Origin: Candidatus Ideonella esbjergensis
Lineage (GTDB): Bacteria; Pseudomonadota; Gammaproteobacteria; Burkholderiales; Burkholderiaceae_C
Assembly: GCA_016710065.1 (NCBI GenBank)
Contig: JADJLP010000014.1
Location: 1 to 64,000 of the forward strand
Direction: 5' to 3'
Length of the DNA: 64,000 bases
Shown here: positions 17,878-27,459 of the stretch, piece after piece
Position numbering within the stretch: the stretch's first letter is position 1
How the letters are laid out: each line of letters opens with the position of its first letter
The notes under the pieces: model-generated
Database searches by the model: none
Seen by the model: only the letters and a program-made list of their open reading frames with translations
Told to the model about the DNA's origin: nothing
Position numbers and translations under genes: made by a program

Positions 17878-19460
17878 GGTGGTGTACTCCAGTTCCGACG
17901 AACGTCGGGCGCGCGCAGGGCCAGACCGCTGGCCAGATTGGCGGGCGCGGCGTTTGCATCGCCCGAGGGGTCGGCGGCCTTCTTCGCCTCGGGCTTCTTG
18001 TCGTCGGCCGCCTTGCCACCAGCCGGCTTATCGTCGGCGTTGTTGTCCGCGGTCTTTTTGTCGCCGGGCTTCTCGTCAGCAGGCTTGCCTTCAGCCCCGC
18101 CTTCGCCTTCACCCTTCCCGGCGTCGGGCTTGGCCTCTTCCTTGTGCACCGGGTGGATGGCGTCCGGTTCCATCGGCTTGTCAGGCATCTTGGCGGCCGG
18201 CAGCGGCTCGCCTATGGGCCGCAACTTGGGCGGTGCGGCCGGAGTGCGGCGGCTGCGCGGCGTGGTGTAGGGGCCCACACTGCCGCCCACCTCGGGCGCC
18301 GCCTCGAACGGTGCGGCCTTGGCATCGGGCAAGGGGTTCGATTCGGGCGCGGCGGTATTGCCTCGGATAGTCTGCATCTGGGCATTGCCGGCAAAGCGCT
18401 GCAGCGGAAAGTAGTCGCTCTTGAAATGCAGTTCCACCTCGCCGGTGAGGTCGGTGTCGACATTGATCTCCTGGTCGCTCGACGCGCGCGAACTGCTGAC
18501 GTACGACAGCGACATCGACGCGCTCGCGCTCCACGGCCCGAAACCGAAGCTGCCCGCCGCCGCAGTGCGGAAATCGAAATCGGAGGCGTTCTCCTGGTGC
18601 GCGCGGTCGGTGGTGTCGATGTGAAAGCCCATGGTCGCGCGGATCTTGCCGCCGGTGATGATGATGCGGTTCACCCCCATCAGGGCCAGCGTCGAGAGCA
18701 TTTGCAGCCGCGTCTCGGCCAGCTTGCGCCGGGCCGCAGGCACCAGCACTTCCTCGATGCTCGACTCGTCGAGCGAGACCTCGTTGTCCAGGTGCAACTC
18801 GCGTCGAAAGTCGGGCAGCGGCTTCTCGTCGGCACCTGGCGTCGGCACCGCCTGCTGGTTCTCGATGCGGATGTGTTCCGGAAAACGGCTGGCCAGCCAG
18901 TCCTTGGCCTGCAGATCGGAGATGTTGTCGGCCATGAACTGGTCGACGGTCTTCGACACGTTGGCCACCATCGCCACGAACGACTCCATTTGCTGGATCG
19001 AGGTGCGCACGATGGCGTCGAAGGTGCCGCGGATCAAGTCGGCCACGAAGGTGGGAAAGGCCACGGCCTTGAGCGTCTGCTCGGTGATGCGGGCGATCTG
19101 GCCGGCCGCCTGCGGCTTGAAATCCTCACCCTGGGCTCGCGCGAGAGGGGCGGCCACCTGGCGGGTGCGCTTGACCACCGGCGTCTGCCCCAGCTGGCGC
19201 GACTGCCAGCAGATGTCGCGCAGGCATTCGGCGGCGTAGGCCGAGATGCGCGTGAGGCCCTTGCTCAGTTGCTCGCGCTCCGCACTTTGAAGCGCGTGGT
19301 ACGAAGGGGTGGCGGCCAGCAGGGCTTGCACCTGGCCTTGCACCAGGTTGACCGTGGCACGGGTGGGGCGTATGCCGTCGGGCGACGGCCGCACGTCGAA
19401 CGGGCCGCTCAGCACGCCGTCGACCGGGGCGTCGTTTTGCAATGTCATGGCGGCACACAT
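17871..19460 (-). CDS. Operon paralogue family member 2 (DUF2589-like, long charged tail)
   Basis: A 529-residue paralogue. The open frame extends upstream to 19658, but that part overlaps the preceding gene. ATG 19460 is chosen because GAGGG lies seven bases before it and it falls just after the previous stop. The core has FPTFVADLIRGTFDAIV, IQQMESFVAMVANVSKTVDQ, DNISDLQAKDWL, LVPAARRKLAETRLQML, ALMGVNRIIITGGKI and DLTGEVELHFKSDYFPLQRF. Unlike its sisters it carries about 150 further residues rich in Lys, Asp, Ala and Pro (KKTADNNADDKPAGGKAADD), probably disordered, with a terminal Cys. The tail could be a docking or spacer arm. Confidence 0.75.
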   Translation of the reverse strand: MCAAMTLQNDAPVDGVLSGPFDVRPSPDGIRPTRATVNLVQGQVQALLAATPSYHALQSAEREQLSKGLTRISAYAAECLRDICWQSRQLGQTPVVKRTRQVAAPLARAQGEDFKPQAAGQIARITEQTLKAVAFPTFVADLIRGTFDAIVRTSIQQMESFVAMVANVSKTVDQFMADNISDLQAKDWLASRFPEHIRIENQQAVPTPGADEKPLPDFRRELHLDNEVSLDESSIEEVLVPAARRKLAETRLQMLSTLALMGVNRIIITGGKIRATMGFHIDTTDRAHQENASDFDFRTAAAGSFGFGPWSASASMSLSYVSSSRASSDQEINVDTDLTGEVELHFKSDYFPLQRFAGNAQMQTIRGNTAAPESNPLPDAKAAPFEAAPEVGGSVGPYTTPRSRRTPAAPPKLRPIGEPLPAAKMPDKPMEPDAIHPVHKEEAKPDAGKGEGEGGAEGKPADEKPGDKKTADNNADDKPAGGKAADDKKPEAKKAADPSGDANAAPANLASGLALRAPDVRRNWSTPPC

Positions 19461-19470
19461 GGCGTGACCC

Positions 19471-20322
19471 TCATGACGTGGCGACAAGGCCACTGGCCGT
19501 GAGCCATTGCGCCGCTGCGCCCTGGGCCGCAGAGGAGGCCGGGGGCAAAGGCGTGGGGTGGCCCAGCAAGGGCAACCAGTCGGCCAGTTGCTGCAGCATC
19601 TGCAGGCCCGCCTGGCCGCGCGACACGAACCGCCCCAGGTCGGGCGTGGCGGCGCCAAACAGCTTGGCCAACAGGGGCCACAGGCCGGTCACCGCAAAGT
19701 GCCGCAGCAGTGCCGGGTGCGTGAGCAACTCGATCGCGGCGCGCAGGTAGGTCTGCAGCCGCGTGCCGGCCATCAGCGCGTTGCCGTAAGGCCGGACGGC
19801 CAGGTTGGCCGCGAGCTGCTGCGAGGCCCAGCGCACTGCGCTGTCGCGCAGGGCCTGGCTGCCGCCATACAGCGGCGGTTCGGTCTGGCGCAGCACGGCC
19901 TGCGCGAAGGCCGCGAGGCGGCGCTGGAAATCGTTGTTCGAACCACTGCCATTGGCCGCCGCGCCCAGGCCGAACAGGCGGGCGTAGAGCGCGTCGCGCT
20001 GCGGGCGGTTGTAGTGCTCACGGCGCAGCAGCGCAAACTGCTCCAGCGCGCGCGCGGCCTCGGCACTGGTCAGCGGCAGTTCCAGCCGGTGGTCGGCCAA
20101 CAGCTCGGCGGCGAACGGCAAACCGGCCTGTTCGAGCTCGGCGTCGAGGTAGAGCGCCGCCAAGGCACGCAGCGTGTCAGGACTGATGGAAGACGCTGCT
20201 GCGTCGCCCTGCACCGGCGGCAGGTCAATGGCATAGGGGTCGCGCGGTGGCACGGCCGGCACGCGCGCCAGCCACTGCTCGGCAAGCGCCAATGAGAGCG
20301 GCAGGGACGGTTGGGCAGGCAT
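19471..20322 (-). CDS. Protein of unknown function within the operon
   Basis: A 283-residue, Ala/Leu/Arg-rich, mainly helical protein. The frame is open up to 20571, but ATG 20322 has GAGG six bases upstream and lies eight bases past the preceding stop. Visible features are ALFALG-like helices, a Gln-rich ALEQFALLRREHYNRPQRDALY stretch and an Asn/Gly/Ser linker (AANGSGSNN). The pattern of paired helices resembles that of the protein at 29971 in style only. No family, signal peptide or membrane segment recognised. It separates two members of the paralogue family. Confidence 0.6.
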   Translation of the reverse strand: MPAQPSLPLSLALAEQWLARVPAVPPRDPYAIDLPPVQGDAAASSISPDTLRALAALYLDAELEQAGLPFAAELLADHRLELPLTSAEAARALEQFALLRREHYNRPQRDALYARLFGLGAAANGSGSNNDFQRRLAAFAQAVLRQTEPPLYGGSQALRDSAVRWASQQLAANLAVRPYGNALMAGTRLQTYLRAAIELLTHPALLRHFAVTGLWPLLAKLFGAATPDLGRFVSRGQAGLQMLQQLADWLPLLGHPTPLPPASSAAQGAAAQWLTASGLVATS

Positions 20323-20329
20323 CGGCACC

Positions 20330-21538
20330 TCAGGGCGCTGGGGCAGGTGCCGGGGCCAGCTTGCCGGGCGGCGCGGCCGTCTTGGCGGTGGGTGTCTTGC
20401 CGCGGATGCGGTCGATCTGCAACACGTCGACCATCTTCTCCATCGGGAAGTAGTCGCTCTTGAAGTTGAGATTGACCTTGCCGGTGAGCTTGGCGTGCAT
20501 GTCGACCTTGGCCGTGGAATCGTCGCTGCGGGCCGTGGTGACGTTGAACTTACTGGTGTCGTCGACGGCACCCTTGCTGTACCAGCTGTTCTTGCTCTCG
20601 GTATCGTCGCCCAGGCCCAGGAAGCCCGAGCCCGAGCGGCTGTTGCTGCCGTCGGCGCCCCATTCGGCCTTGTAGTTGCTCTGCCAATCGGAGGTGCGCG
20701 TCTGGGTCATGCGGCGCTTCACCTCGTCTTTCGTGTTCAGCTCGAACATGCACGAGGCTTCGATCTGGCCATTCGTCACCACCAGTCGGTTCACGCCCAT
20801 CATTACCATGGTGGCCAACAGTTGCTGGCGATCCATGGCCATGCGCCGGCGCGCCGCTGGCAGGAGCTGCTCTTCGGCGCTGGCGTCATCCAGCGACGAG
20901 GGTTTCTCGGGCAGGCCCAGGTCGGCGGCGAAGTCGGGCAGCGCCGATTCGTCGACGCCGTCGCGCACCTTGAGCTTGGGCCCCTGATCCTCGAAGCCGA
21001 TCTCGAACACCTGCGGGTAGCGGTCGGCCAGGTAGTCGCGGGCGTTGTTCTCGGAGACGTTGTCCTTCATGTACTGGTCGACCGACTTGGACACATTGGC
21101 CACCAGCTCTGCATAGGCCTCCATCTGCTTGATCGAGGAACTGACGATGGCGTTGAACACCCCGTCGATCAGGCCGGCGACGAACTTGGGGAAGTTCACC
21201 TTGTTGACCATCTCGGTGTAGGCCTCGCTGCCCTGCTGGGCGGCGACTGCTCCCGACGCGGCGAAGCGCTGGCCGGCGCTCTCCCCCTCGGGCGGCGGCG
21301 GCAGCTGGTTGGCCAGCTCCTCGGCGATCGGCGAGTGGCCGGCGAACTGCACCGAGGTGGGTTGCTGCTGGCCGTCGGCCCCGCCCAGGATGTAGGCGAA
21401 GGCCTTCACGGTGTCGTGCGCCAGCGCCTGGCGCCTGGCCGGCGGCAAGGCCTGGTAGGTCGCGCTATTCACCAGGTGCGAGCGCACCCGGTCGCGAATG
21501 TCTTGCAGCAGGGGTGAATCGGGCAGGGGTTTGGTCAC
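20330..21538 (-). CDS. Operon paralogue family member 3 (DUF2589-like)
   Basis: A 402-residue paralogue. Its core motifs are FPKFVAGLIDGVFNAIV, IKQMEAYAELVANVSKSVDQ, DNVSENNARDYLADRYP, LPDFAADLGL, LLPAARRRMAMDRQQLL, VMMGVNRLVVTNGQI and KLTGKVNLNFKSDYFPMEKM, followed by a Pro/Ala tail. It is closest to the copy immediately upstream (21551), sharing the VMMGVNRLVVTNG block exactly; the two probably arose by a recent tandem duplication. An aromatic/Ser-rich insertion between the last two motifs (SNSRSGSGFLGLGDD) distinguishes it. Only 12 bases separate the two genes. Confidence 0.75.
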   Translation of the reverse strand: MTKPLPDSPLLQDIRDRVRSHLVNSATYQALPPARRQALAHDTVKAFAYILGGADGQQQPTSVQFAGHSPIAEELANQLPPPPEGESAGQRFAASGAVAAQQGSEAYTEMVNKVNFPKFVAGLIDGVFNAIVSSSIKQMEAYAELVANVSKSVDQYMKDNVSENNARDYLADRYPQVFEIGFEDQGPKLKVRDGVDESALPDFAADLGLPEKPSSLDDASAEEQLLPAARRRMAMDRQQLLATMVMMGVNRLVVTNGQIEASCMFELNTKDEVKRRMTQTRTSDWQSNYKAEWGADGSNSRSGSGFLGLGDDTESKNSWYSKGAVDDTSKFNVTTARSDDSTAKVDMHAKLTGKVNLNFKSDYFPMEKMVDVLQIDRIRGKTPTAKTAAPPGKLAPAPAPAP

Positions 21539-21550
21539 GGCAGCCTCCGC

Positions 21551-22918
21551 TCAAGGGCGCGCTGGCGCCGGCAGGCCCTGCGCGGGGGCCGCTGGCAGGG
21601 CCGGCATTGGTGGCAACGGGGGGGCCGCCAGGGCGGGACGTGCCGGGGCGGCCGCGACGACCTGAGGGGCCAGGCCGGCGGCAGTCTTGTCGCGGATCTG
21701 GTTCACCTGCAGCGCGTCGACCATCTTCTCCATCGGGAAGTAATCGCTCTTGAAGTTGACCTTGACCTTGCCGCCCAGCTTGGCGTGCAGGTCGATGGTC
21801 TGCTCGTCCGCGCGATCGCTGGCCGTGTGCATCTTGAAGTTGGCCGTTTCGCTGCGCGAGCCCTTGCTGAACCAGTTGGTCTTGGTCTCGGAAGCGTCAC
21901 GTGCGCTGGAGAACCAGCCCCCTTCGCGTTCCTTGTTGGAGCGGGTGTAGTCGCCCTCGTTGCCCCATTGGTTGTCGCTTTTGTTGGTGCGGTCGAAATC
22001 GGTGGTGCGGTTGGCGTGGCTGGTGCGCGCACCATGCGTGTCGAGCTCAAACAGGCACGAGGCCTCGATGGTGCCGTTGGTCACCACCAGCCGGTTCACG
22101 CCCATCATCACCATCGTGGCCAGCAACTGCTGGCGGTCCATGGCGATGCGGCGGCGCGCGGCGGGTACCAGCTCCTGCTCCACGTTGTCGTTGTCCAGTG
22201 ATTGCACCGGCGTCTTTAGCCCCAGGTCGCCGAAGAAGTCGGGCAGGCTGTCTTCGTCGTGCCCCTCCTTCGGTTTGAGCCGTGGCTGCGCGCCCGCAAT
22301 ATCGACTTCCAGATGGTCAGGGTAGCGGTCGGCCAGGTAGTCGCGAGCATTGTTCTCGGTGACGTTGTCCTTCATGTACTGGTCCACCGACTTCGAGACG
22401 TTCTTCACCATCTCGGCATAGGCCTCCATCTGCTTGATCGAGGTGGTGACGATGGAATTGAAGACCCCGTCGATCAGCCCGCCCACGAAGGCCGGGAAGT
22501 TGACGTTGGCGATGGTCTCGGTGAAGGCCTGGCTGCCTTCAAAGGCGGCTTCGCCCAGGTCGCCGCGCTGGCGCCCGGGCGCACCGGGTGCGGGCGCCGG
22601 CGGGGCAGCGGGTGCCGCCGACCCGCCGACGGGGTTGACCGAGGCGATGGCGCGCTGCGGCACCAATTGGGTGCTCGCGCCGGCCATGGCCTGGGCCGGC
22701 ACGAATGCGCCTGCGTTGCCACCGAGCGTGACCGCGCCGGGCACGTTGTTGCCTTGTTCACCCGCAGCGATGTAGCGCAACGCGTTGACGGTGTCATACG
22801 CCACCTGGCGCTGCTTGTCCTTGTCCAGCGCGCGAAAGCTCGGGCTCGACATCAGCCGCGCTCGCACCTGAGAGCGGATCTCGTCGAGCATCGGGCCGTC
22901 TTGTGGCGTGGCTGCCAT
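21551..22918 (-). CDS. Operon paralogue family member 4 (DUF2589-like)
   Basis: A 455-residue paralogue, highly similar to its downstream neighbour: FPAFVGGLIDGVFNSIV, IKQMEAYAEMVKNVSKSVDQ, DNVTENNARDYLADRYP, LVPAARRRIAMDRQQLL, VMMGVNRLVVTNGTI and KLGGKVKVNFKSDYFPMEKM. It has a longer N-terminal Ala/Pro/Gly linker (around residues 95-130) and a Pro/Ala tail. The N-terminal helical segment contains SPSFRALDKDKQRQVAYDTV, equivalent to the SPSYRAL repeat in the other copies. No export signal. Confidence 0.75.
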   Translation of the reverse strand: MAATPQDGPMLDEIRSQVRARLMSSPSFRALDKDKQRQVAYDTVNALRYIAAGEQGNNVPGAVTLGGNAGAFVPAQAMAGASTQLVPQRAIASVNPVGGSAAPAAPPAPAPGAPGRQRGDLGEAAFEGSQAFTETIANVNFPAFVGGLIDGVFNSIVTTSIKQMEAYAEMVKNVSKSVDQYMKDNVTENNARDYLADRYPDHLEVDIAGAQPRLKPKEGHDEDSLPDFFGDLGLKTPVQSLDNDNVEQELVPAARRRIAMDRQQLLATMVMMGVNRLVVTNGTIEASCLFELDTHGARTSHANRTTDFDRTNKSDNQWGNEGDYTRSNKEREGGWFSSARDASETKTNWFSKGSRSETANFKMHTASDRADEQTIDLHAKLGGKVKVNFKSDYFPMEKMVDALQVNQIRDKTAAGLAPQVVAAAPARPALAAPPLPPMPALPAAPAQGLPAPARP

Positions 22919-22927
22919 GGCGATCTC

Positions 22928-23998
22928 CTAGTGCATGGGCGCCCAGTCGGGCACGCCCCAGGCGTCGGCGGCAGCGCTGACCGGCATGGCCGGGCGCGGC
23001 GGCACCGGGGCCGCCACCGGCTGGCTTTCGAACAAGGCAGGCCGCAGGAACAGCGCCAGGCGTGCAGGAAGATCAGGCCGCACCCACACTGACAGCACCG
23101 ACACCGTGCCGGGGCCGGGGTAGCCGTCGGGCGTCAGCGCGAGCATCCAGCGATCCAGGCCCTGCAGGCTCTTGGGCCGTTCGGTCATCTGCAGGCGCAT
23201 CAACGCCATCAACTGGGCGGGTGGGTCGGGCAAGGCGTCGAGGTTGACGTCCAACCGCATCTCGATGCCCGAGCGCGTGGGCCGCAACGTGACCAGGCAG
23301 GTGTCAGGCGGCAAGGTGAAGCGAGCCCCCAGCACAAAGGCCAGCGCACTCATCAGGCCGGCGTGGCGACTGCCCAGGCCGAGCTGATCCATCAAGGGCT
23401 GCAGCGCCGCGAGCGCGAGAGGGCGGTCCAGCTCGAACGAAACCTGGTGGCTACCGCTGCTGCGGCCGCAGCGCACGGTGCTGAGCGCCGGGTTCAGGCC
23501 TGGCAGCGCCTCCATCGCGGCCCGCACCACGTGGAAGAGCGCAGCCGGCAGCGTGTCCATCAGCTGCGGCCCCCATTCGTACTGCGCGAACGACTCGGAG
23601 CACCCGTGGCGGTCGAAGCTGCTGCCAAAGCGCGCGCCCATGCTGGCGCTGCGCAGGTAGCCACCACCCCGCATGGTTTCGGTCTTGCCATCCAGCCAAT
23701 GCCGGGCCTCGCGGCCGAAGTTGCGCTCGACGATGCGCGACAGTGCCCGCGTCGCGCTCTCCACCCGGTCGGCCGGCGTGATGCCCGGGGCCTCGGGCTG
23801 CACCACAAACGCCAGGTGTTCGGGCGTGGTCTCGGCATAGTGCGGCGACAGCGGCACGCTGCGGTGCGGCCCCAGCGGGTAGGACAGCGTGTCATCCACG
23901 ATGTCCGACACATCTTCGGCCGGGGTGGCAACACCCAGCCGTCGCGACGCGCTGGAAATCAGCGACTTGGCCAGGCTGGCCACGTTGTGGGCATACAT
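22928..23998 (-). CDS. Unrecognised operon protein with acidic-WAP tail
   Basis: A 356-residue soluble protein. It has alternating strand/helix character: a Ser/Gly-rich block (SGSHQVSFELDRPLALAAL), a strand series TCLVTLRPTRSGIEMRLDVNLDALPD, and a Trp-containing WMLALTPDGYPGPGTVSVLSVWV segment. A Pro/Ala linker (PVAAPVPPRPAMPVSAAADA) ends in WGVPDWAPMH. That last motif recurs at the ends of the proteins at 27456 and 28687. I do not recognise a family. It starts 24 bases after the stop of the 687-residue protein and ends 9 bases before paralogue 4. Confidence 0.6.
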   Translation of the reverse strand: MYAHNVASLAKSLISSASRRLGVATPAEDVSDIVDDTLSYPLGPHRSVPLSPHYAETTPEHLAFVVQPEAPGITPADRVESATRALSRIVERNFGREARHWLDGKTETMRGGGYLRSASMGARFGSSFDRHGCSESFAQYEWGPQLMDTLPAALFHVVRAAMEALPGLNPALSTVRCGRSSGSHQVSFELDRPLALAALQPLMDQLGLGSRHAGLMSALAFVLGARFTLPPDTCLVTLRPTRSGIEMRLDVNLDALPDPPAQLMALMRLQMTERPKSLQGLDRWMLALTPDGYPGPGTVSVLSVWVRPDLPARLALFLRPALFESQPVAAPVPPRPAMPVSAAADAWGVPDWAPMH

Positions 23999-24022
23999 GA
24001 CGTGTGCTCCTTGTGTGGCGGC

Positions 24023-26086
24023 TCAGCGCATGGCCGGCAGCAACTGCTGCAACTGATCCAGGCTGGGCGCGCTGCCCGACGAAACCATCTGCCGCAGCTT
24101 GTCCATCACATCGCCACTGCCCGCCCCCCCGCCTGCGCCGCCGAAGGTGGGCATGCTGCCGGTGTAGGGGCTGTCTTGGGGCTGTGAGAATTTCTCCACC
24201 TGCGCGTCGCCGTAGCTGCGCGCGGCCAGCCAGGCCTGGGCGTAGGTCTTGAGCTGGCGCTCGTCAACTGTGGGGATGGAGCCCTGGATGCCGCCCGCCG
24301 CAAAGCCGACGCCAAACCCGGCGCCCTGGATGTCGAACAGCGGCTGCCCGCTGTTGCCCTCCAGGAAGGCCGGCAGGTACTTGGCCAGGAGGTCGTGGAT
24401 GCCCTTCTCGGCCTCGCCGACGTTGATGGCCATCAGCAGGTTGGGCACGCTGCCGAATTCGGTGCGGGACACCCGCTCGATCACCTGGTAGGGCGAGGTG
24501 ACGCCGAAGACAGCCTGAACCTGCGGCTTCTTCAGGATCTCCATCGCTGTGGCCAGGTGCTGCACCATGCGCCGCGCCAGCGATTGCGTACCACCCCAGC
24601 CGTACAGAGATGCGTTGGCCAGCACGTCGCGGCCAGCCTTGCGCACCTGCTCGACGGTCAGGCTCATCGAGCGGGCGGCGCCAGGCTGCAGCAGATCCGA
24701 GATGGTCTGCTGCCGGTCATGCTCGGCCAGCGCCGCCACAAAGCGCTGCAACAGGCCGTCGCGGTCGCGGTTCGGCACCACTTCCTTCGAGACCTCGGTG
24801 TTGGGCGTGCCCAGCACGCGCCCATAGACCGAGTTGCGAGCCCCTTCGTTGAGCCGGTCTTCGCTGTCCCAGTAGTACTCTTCGATGGCCTTGGCCGCGT
24901 TGTCGTAGTTCATCGGCAGCAGGCCTTGCATGTACAGCTCGGTGATTCGGTCGACCACGCGGATGACATTGGCCTTGGCATCGAGCTGGTAGGCCTGCGA
25001 AATGGCCCCCACCGCCCGGGTGCCTTCGGGGTTGAAGCCACTGTCAGTACCACCCGCACCAGTCAGCGGAGGGATGGTCAGCGTGAGCTGGGACGGCGTG
25101 CCCTCGACGTACTTGTCCAGACCGATGCGCACCTGGTTTGGAAAGTAGGCCGAATCCATGGGCACGGTGTTGGCGTTGTCGGCGCAGAAGCTGGTCACCG
25201 AGGCCAGTTCCTGGAATGCGATGTAGCTGTCGCCCTTTTGGTTTGTGCGCCCCGGCAGAGCCGGAATGACCTTGACCACCTCGTCGTAGAGGTTGCGGTT
25301 TTTCTTGGTGCCAACCACCACCGGCGTGTCGCGCAGCGAGACCGACCAGGCGTCGTTCACCGCCGGCCCGAAAGCCACGCTGGCAGGGTCGAAGATTTCC
25401 TTCTGCAGCAGCGTGCCGATGATGGCCGCAGTCAGGTTGATGTTGGCTGCTGAAGTCGACGCGTTCGGCGCGCCGTAGAACGAGCTGTCGAGCAGCTGGG
25501 TGACCGCCTGGAAGAACGGGCTGGTGGCCGGATCCGGCAGGTTGGTCGCCGGGTCGTTGGCGGGCGGGTTCGTCCCGTAGTTGAAGGTCGGCGGGAGTCC
25601 ACGCCGGTCGTAAATGAATTTGACTGCCATGGCTTTCTCCTTCTGCCAAAGTTGATCGAACAGGTCTGCAAACTGCTGCGTTTGCGATGCCGTGGTCAGC
25701 CGTGATGCCACGTTCAGCACCACGGCTTCGACATAGGGCGCACCGGGTGGTGCTCGGGCAATCACCAGCCAACGTTTGGCGTCATCCAGCACGAACGGCA
25801 GCCCTGGCCGGTTCGTGCTCACCCAATCGACGAGTGCGGCCGGCGCAAACAGTGCCAGCGCCGGCTTGAAGACTGATTTGGCTGCAGCGCCCTGCCGCAC
25901 CAGGCGCAGCAAGGCCTGCAGGTCGGTGCGCTGGTCGGCGTTGAAGCCGGCTTCCAGGTGCACAAGCAAGCGCCAATAGGCGCGTTGCAGCCGGTCGGCC
26001 TTGGCGCGAGATGCCCCGGCATCGCGCGCCAGCTTGCCAAAGGCGTGCGCAAGGCGCCGCAGCGACTGACGCATGGTTTCACTCAT
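24023..26086 (-). CDS. Large unrecognised operon protein with an internal ribosome site
   Basis: A 687-residue protein whose ATG 26086 overlaps the subtilase stop (ATGA). Residues 1-150 are helical and basic. From residue 153 (ATG 25630) a different, more polar region begins: MAVKFIYDRRGLPPTFNYG, with Asn/Pro/Ala-rich stretches, SWSVSLRDTPVV-type strands, and a helical C-terminus ending in a Gly-rich linker plus a short amphipathic helix. A near-perfect AGAAGGAG lies seven bases before ATG 25630, so a second product of 535 residues is plausible. No family, signal or membrane segment recognised. As the longest singleton without enzymatic motifs it is a candidate structural component (inference). 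Confidence 0.65.
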   Translation of the reverse strand: MSETMRQSLRRLAHAFGKLARDAGASRAKADRLQRAYWRLLVHLEAGFNADQRTDLQALLRLVRQGAAAKSVFKPALALFAPAALVDWVSTNRPGLPFVLDDAKRWLVIARAPPGAPYVEAVVLNVASRLTTASQTQQFADLFDQLWQKEKAMAVKFIYDRRGLPPTFNYGTNPPANDPATNLPDPATSPFFQAVTQLLDSSFYGAPNASTSAANINLTAAIIGTLLQKEIFDPASVAFGPAVNDAWSVSLRDTPVVVGTKKNRNLYDEVVKVIPALPGRTNQKGDSYIAFQELASVTSFCADNANTVPMDSAYFPNQVRIGLDKYVEGTPSQLTLTIPPLTGAGGTDSGFNPEGTRAVGAISQAYQLDAKANVIRVVDRITELYMQGLLPMNYDNAAKAIEEYYWDSEDRLNEGARNSVYGRVLGTPNTEVSKEVVPNRDRDGLLQRFVAALAEHDRQQTISDLLQPGAARSMSLTVEQVRKAGRDVLANASLYGWGGTQSLARRMVQHLATAMEILKKPQVQAVFGVTSPYQVIERVSRTEFGSVPNLLMAINVGEAEKGIHDLLAKYLPAFLEGNSGQPLFDIQGAGFGVGFAAGGIQGSIPTVDERQLKTYAQAWLAARSYGDAQVEKFSQPQDSPYTGSMPTFGGAGGGAGSGDVMDKLRQMVSSGSAPSLDQLQQLLPAMR

Positions 26087-27459
26087 GATCTGCGCCCCTT
26101 TTTGCCTTGCAGCCACCGATCCAGCGCCTGCAGGGCCGCCAGAGCGTCGAGCTGGCCATGACCGGTGTCGCGGCTGAACCCGCCCGTGCCCAGCGGCTTG
26201 CAGCTGTCGATCAGCAAGGCCTTGGTCTGTGCGCCGTCAAGGCGGCTGCCGGCGCGCATGGCGCGCGCCTTCATCAGGCTGGCCACACCCGACACGAAAG
26301 GTGCCGCGAACGAGGTGCCCGAGCTCACCTGGTAGCCGCGCTGAGCGCAGCTTAGGATCTGCTCGCCAGGGGCGGCCAACGTCACATGGTCGCCCTGTGT
26401 GGAGAAGCTGGATCGACGCCCCTTGGCGTCGACCGACGCACAACAGATCACCTCGGACAGGGCAGCGGGGTAGATGATTTCCTCGATGCCGGAGTTGCCC
26501 GCCGCCGCCACCAGCGTGCAGCCCATGCTTGAGGCATAGGCCACCACCGAGCGGTGAGGCACCGGAGCAGCCGGGTCGAGACTGCTGGCCGGTGTGCCGA
26601 AACTCATGTTGATGACGTCGGCGCCCAGGTCGGCGGCCACCTTCATGCCGGAGTCGATGTCGGGCTGACAGCCCACGCCCACGCGCTTGCCGCGGCGCTC
26701 GTCCAGCGCTCCGGCCAGCACGCGCACCGCCAGCAGCAGGCTGCGCCCGCCCACGCCGCGCGGCAAATGCCAGCCTTGCGCACCGATGATGCCGGCCACG
26801 TGGCAGCCATGCCCCACCTCGTCGTAGGGGTTGTAGTCGAGCCCACGCGAGTCGCCAACCAGCTTGAGCTTGTCGCCAACGCGGCCCATGCCGATGTCCA
26901 CCGTGTCGTAGCCGGCCAGGCATTTGCGCTGGAACTCGGGGTGGCCGATCACGATGCCAGTGTCGACCACGGCGGTGGTGACGCGCTCGTCTCCGGCCTC
27001 CATGGCCAATGCCGCGATGGCGTTGATCTGTTCGTGCGGCTGGCGCGCCAGCTTCATGTCGGGGAGCACACTGTTGTCGTGCATGACGTCTTCGGTTCGG
27101 ATCAGCAGCTGCACGCTCACCGCTTCCACCGCCGCCAGGTCGCGCAGCGCCGCGACCACGCTCTCGTCGCCCTCTCCATCGCCCAACTGAATGCGGTAGC
27201 TGCGCGACAGGCCGAGCGCCTCTTCCTGGTCGTCAAAGTTGGCGTGGTGTTCGCCAAAACGGCCCAGCGAACGCCGTGCGTGGTAAATGCTCTCGATGCG
27301 GGCGCCGCCGCCATAGCGCGAGAGCGCCGCGTCAATGCGCCCGCCGTCAAGCCGGGAGGCCGGACGGCCAGCCCCGGCGAGGCAGTCCAGGTGGGCCGGC
27401 ACATGGCGCGGCGCTTCGCCGCTGCGCAGCGTGAGCATCAAATGACCGGCGCGCTTCAC
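26083..27459 (-). CDS. Subtilisin-like serine protease (S8), no signal peptide
   Basis: A 458-residue protease starting at GTG 27459, which overlaps the upstream stop (GTGA); GGGAGA lies six bases before. The catalytic triad is complete: D166 (AVVDTGIVIGHPEF), H217 (VGHGCHVAGI) and S383 (SSGTSFAAPFVSG), with the oxyanion Asn N322 (VAAAGNSG). About 150 residues precede the catalytic domain; they have an inhibitor-I9-like position but no secretion signal. In this context it could mature the other operon proteins, trigger release, or be itself a delivered effector. The downstream gene overlaps it by four bases, so the stoichiometry of protease and the 687-residue protein is probably coupled. Confidence 0.88.
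   Translation of the reverse strand: MKRAGHLMLTLRSGEAPRHVPAHLDCLAGAGRPASRLDGGRIDAALSRYGGGARIESIYHARRSLGRFGEHHANFDDQEEALGLSRSYRIQLGDGEGDESVVAALRDLAAVEAVSVQLLIRTEDVMHDNSVLPDMKLARQPHEQINAIAALAMEAGDERVTTAVVDTGIVIGHPEFQRKCLAGYDTVDIGMGRVGDKLKLVGDSRGLDYNPYDEVGHGCHVAGIIGAQGWHLPRGVGGRSLLLAVRVLAGALDERRGKRVGVGCQPDIDSGMKVAADLGADVINMSFGTPASSLDPAAPVPHRSVVAYASSMGCTLVAAAGNSGIEEIIYPAALSEVICCASVDAKGRRSSFSTQGDHVTLAAPGEQILSCAQRGYQVSSGTSFAAPFVSGVASLMKARAMRAGSRLDGAQTKALLIDSCKPLGTGGFSRDTGHGQLDALAALQALDRWLQGKKGRRS

Noticed and set aside
17871..19658. 595-codon form of paralogue 2 with start at 19658
   Set aside because: The extra N-terminus is an out-of-frame reading of the preceding gene; ATG 19460 has a proper ribosome site.
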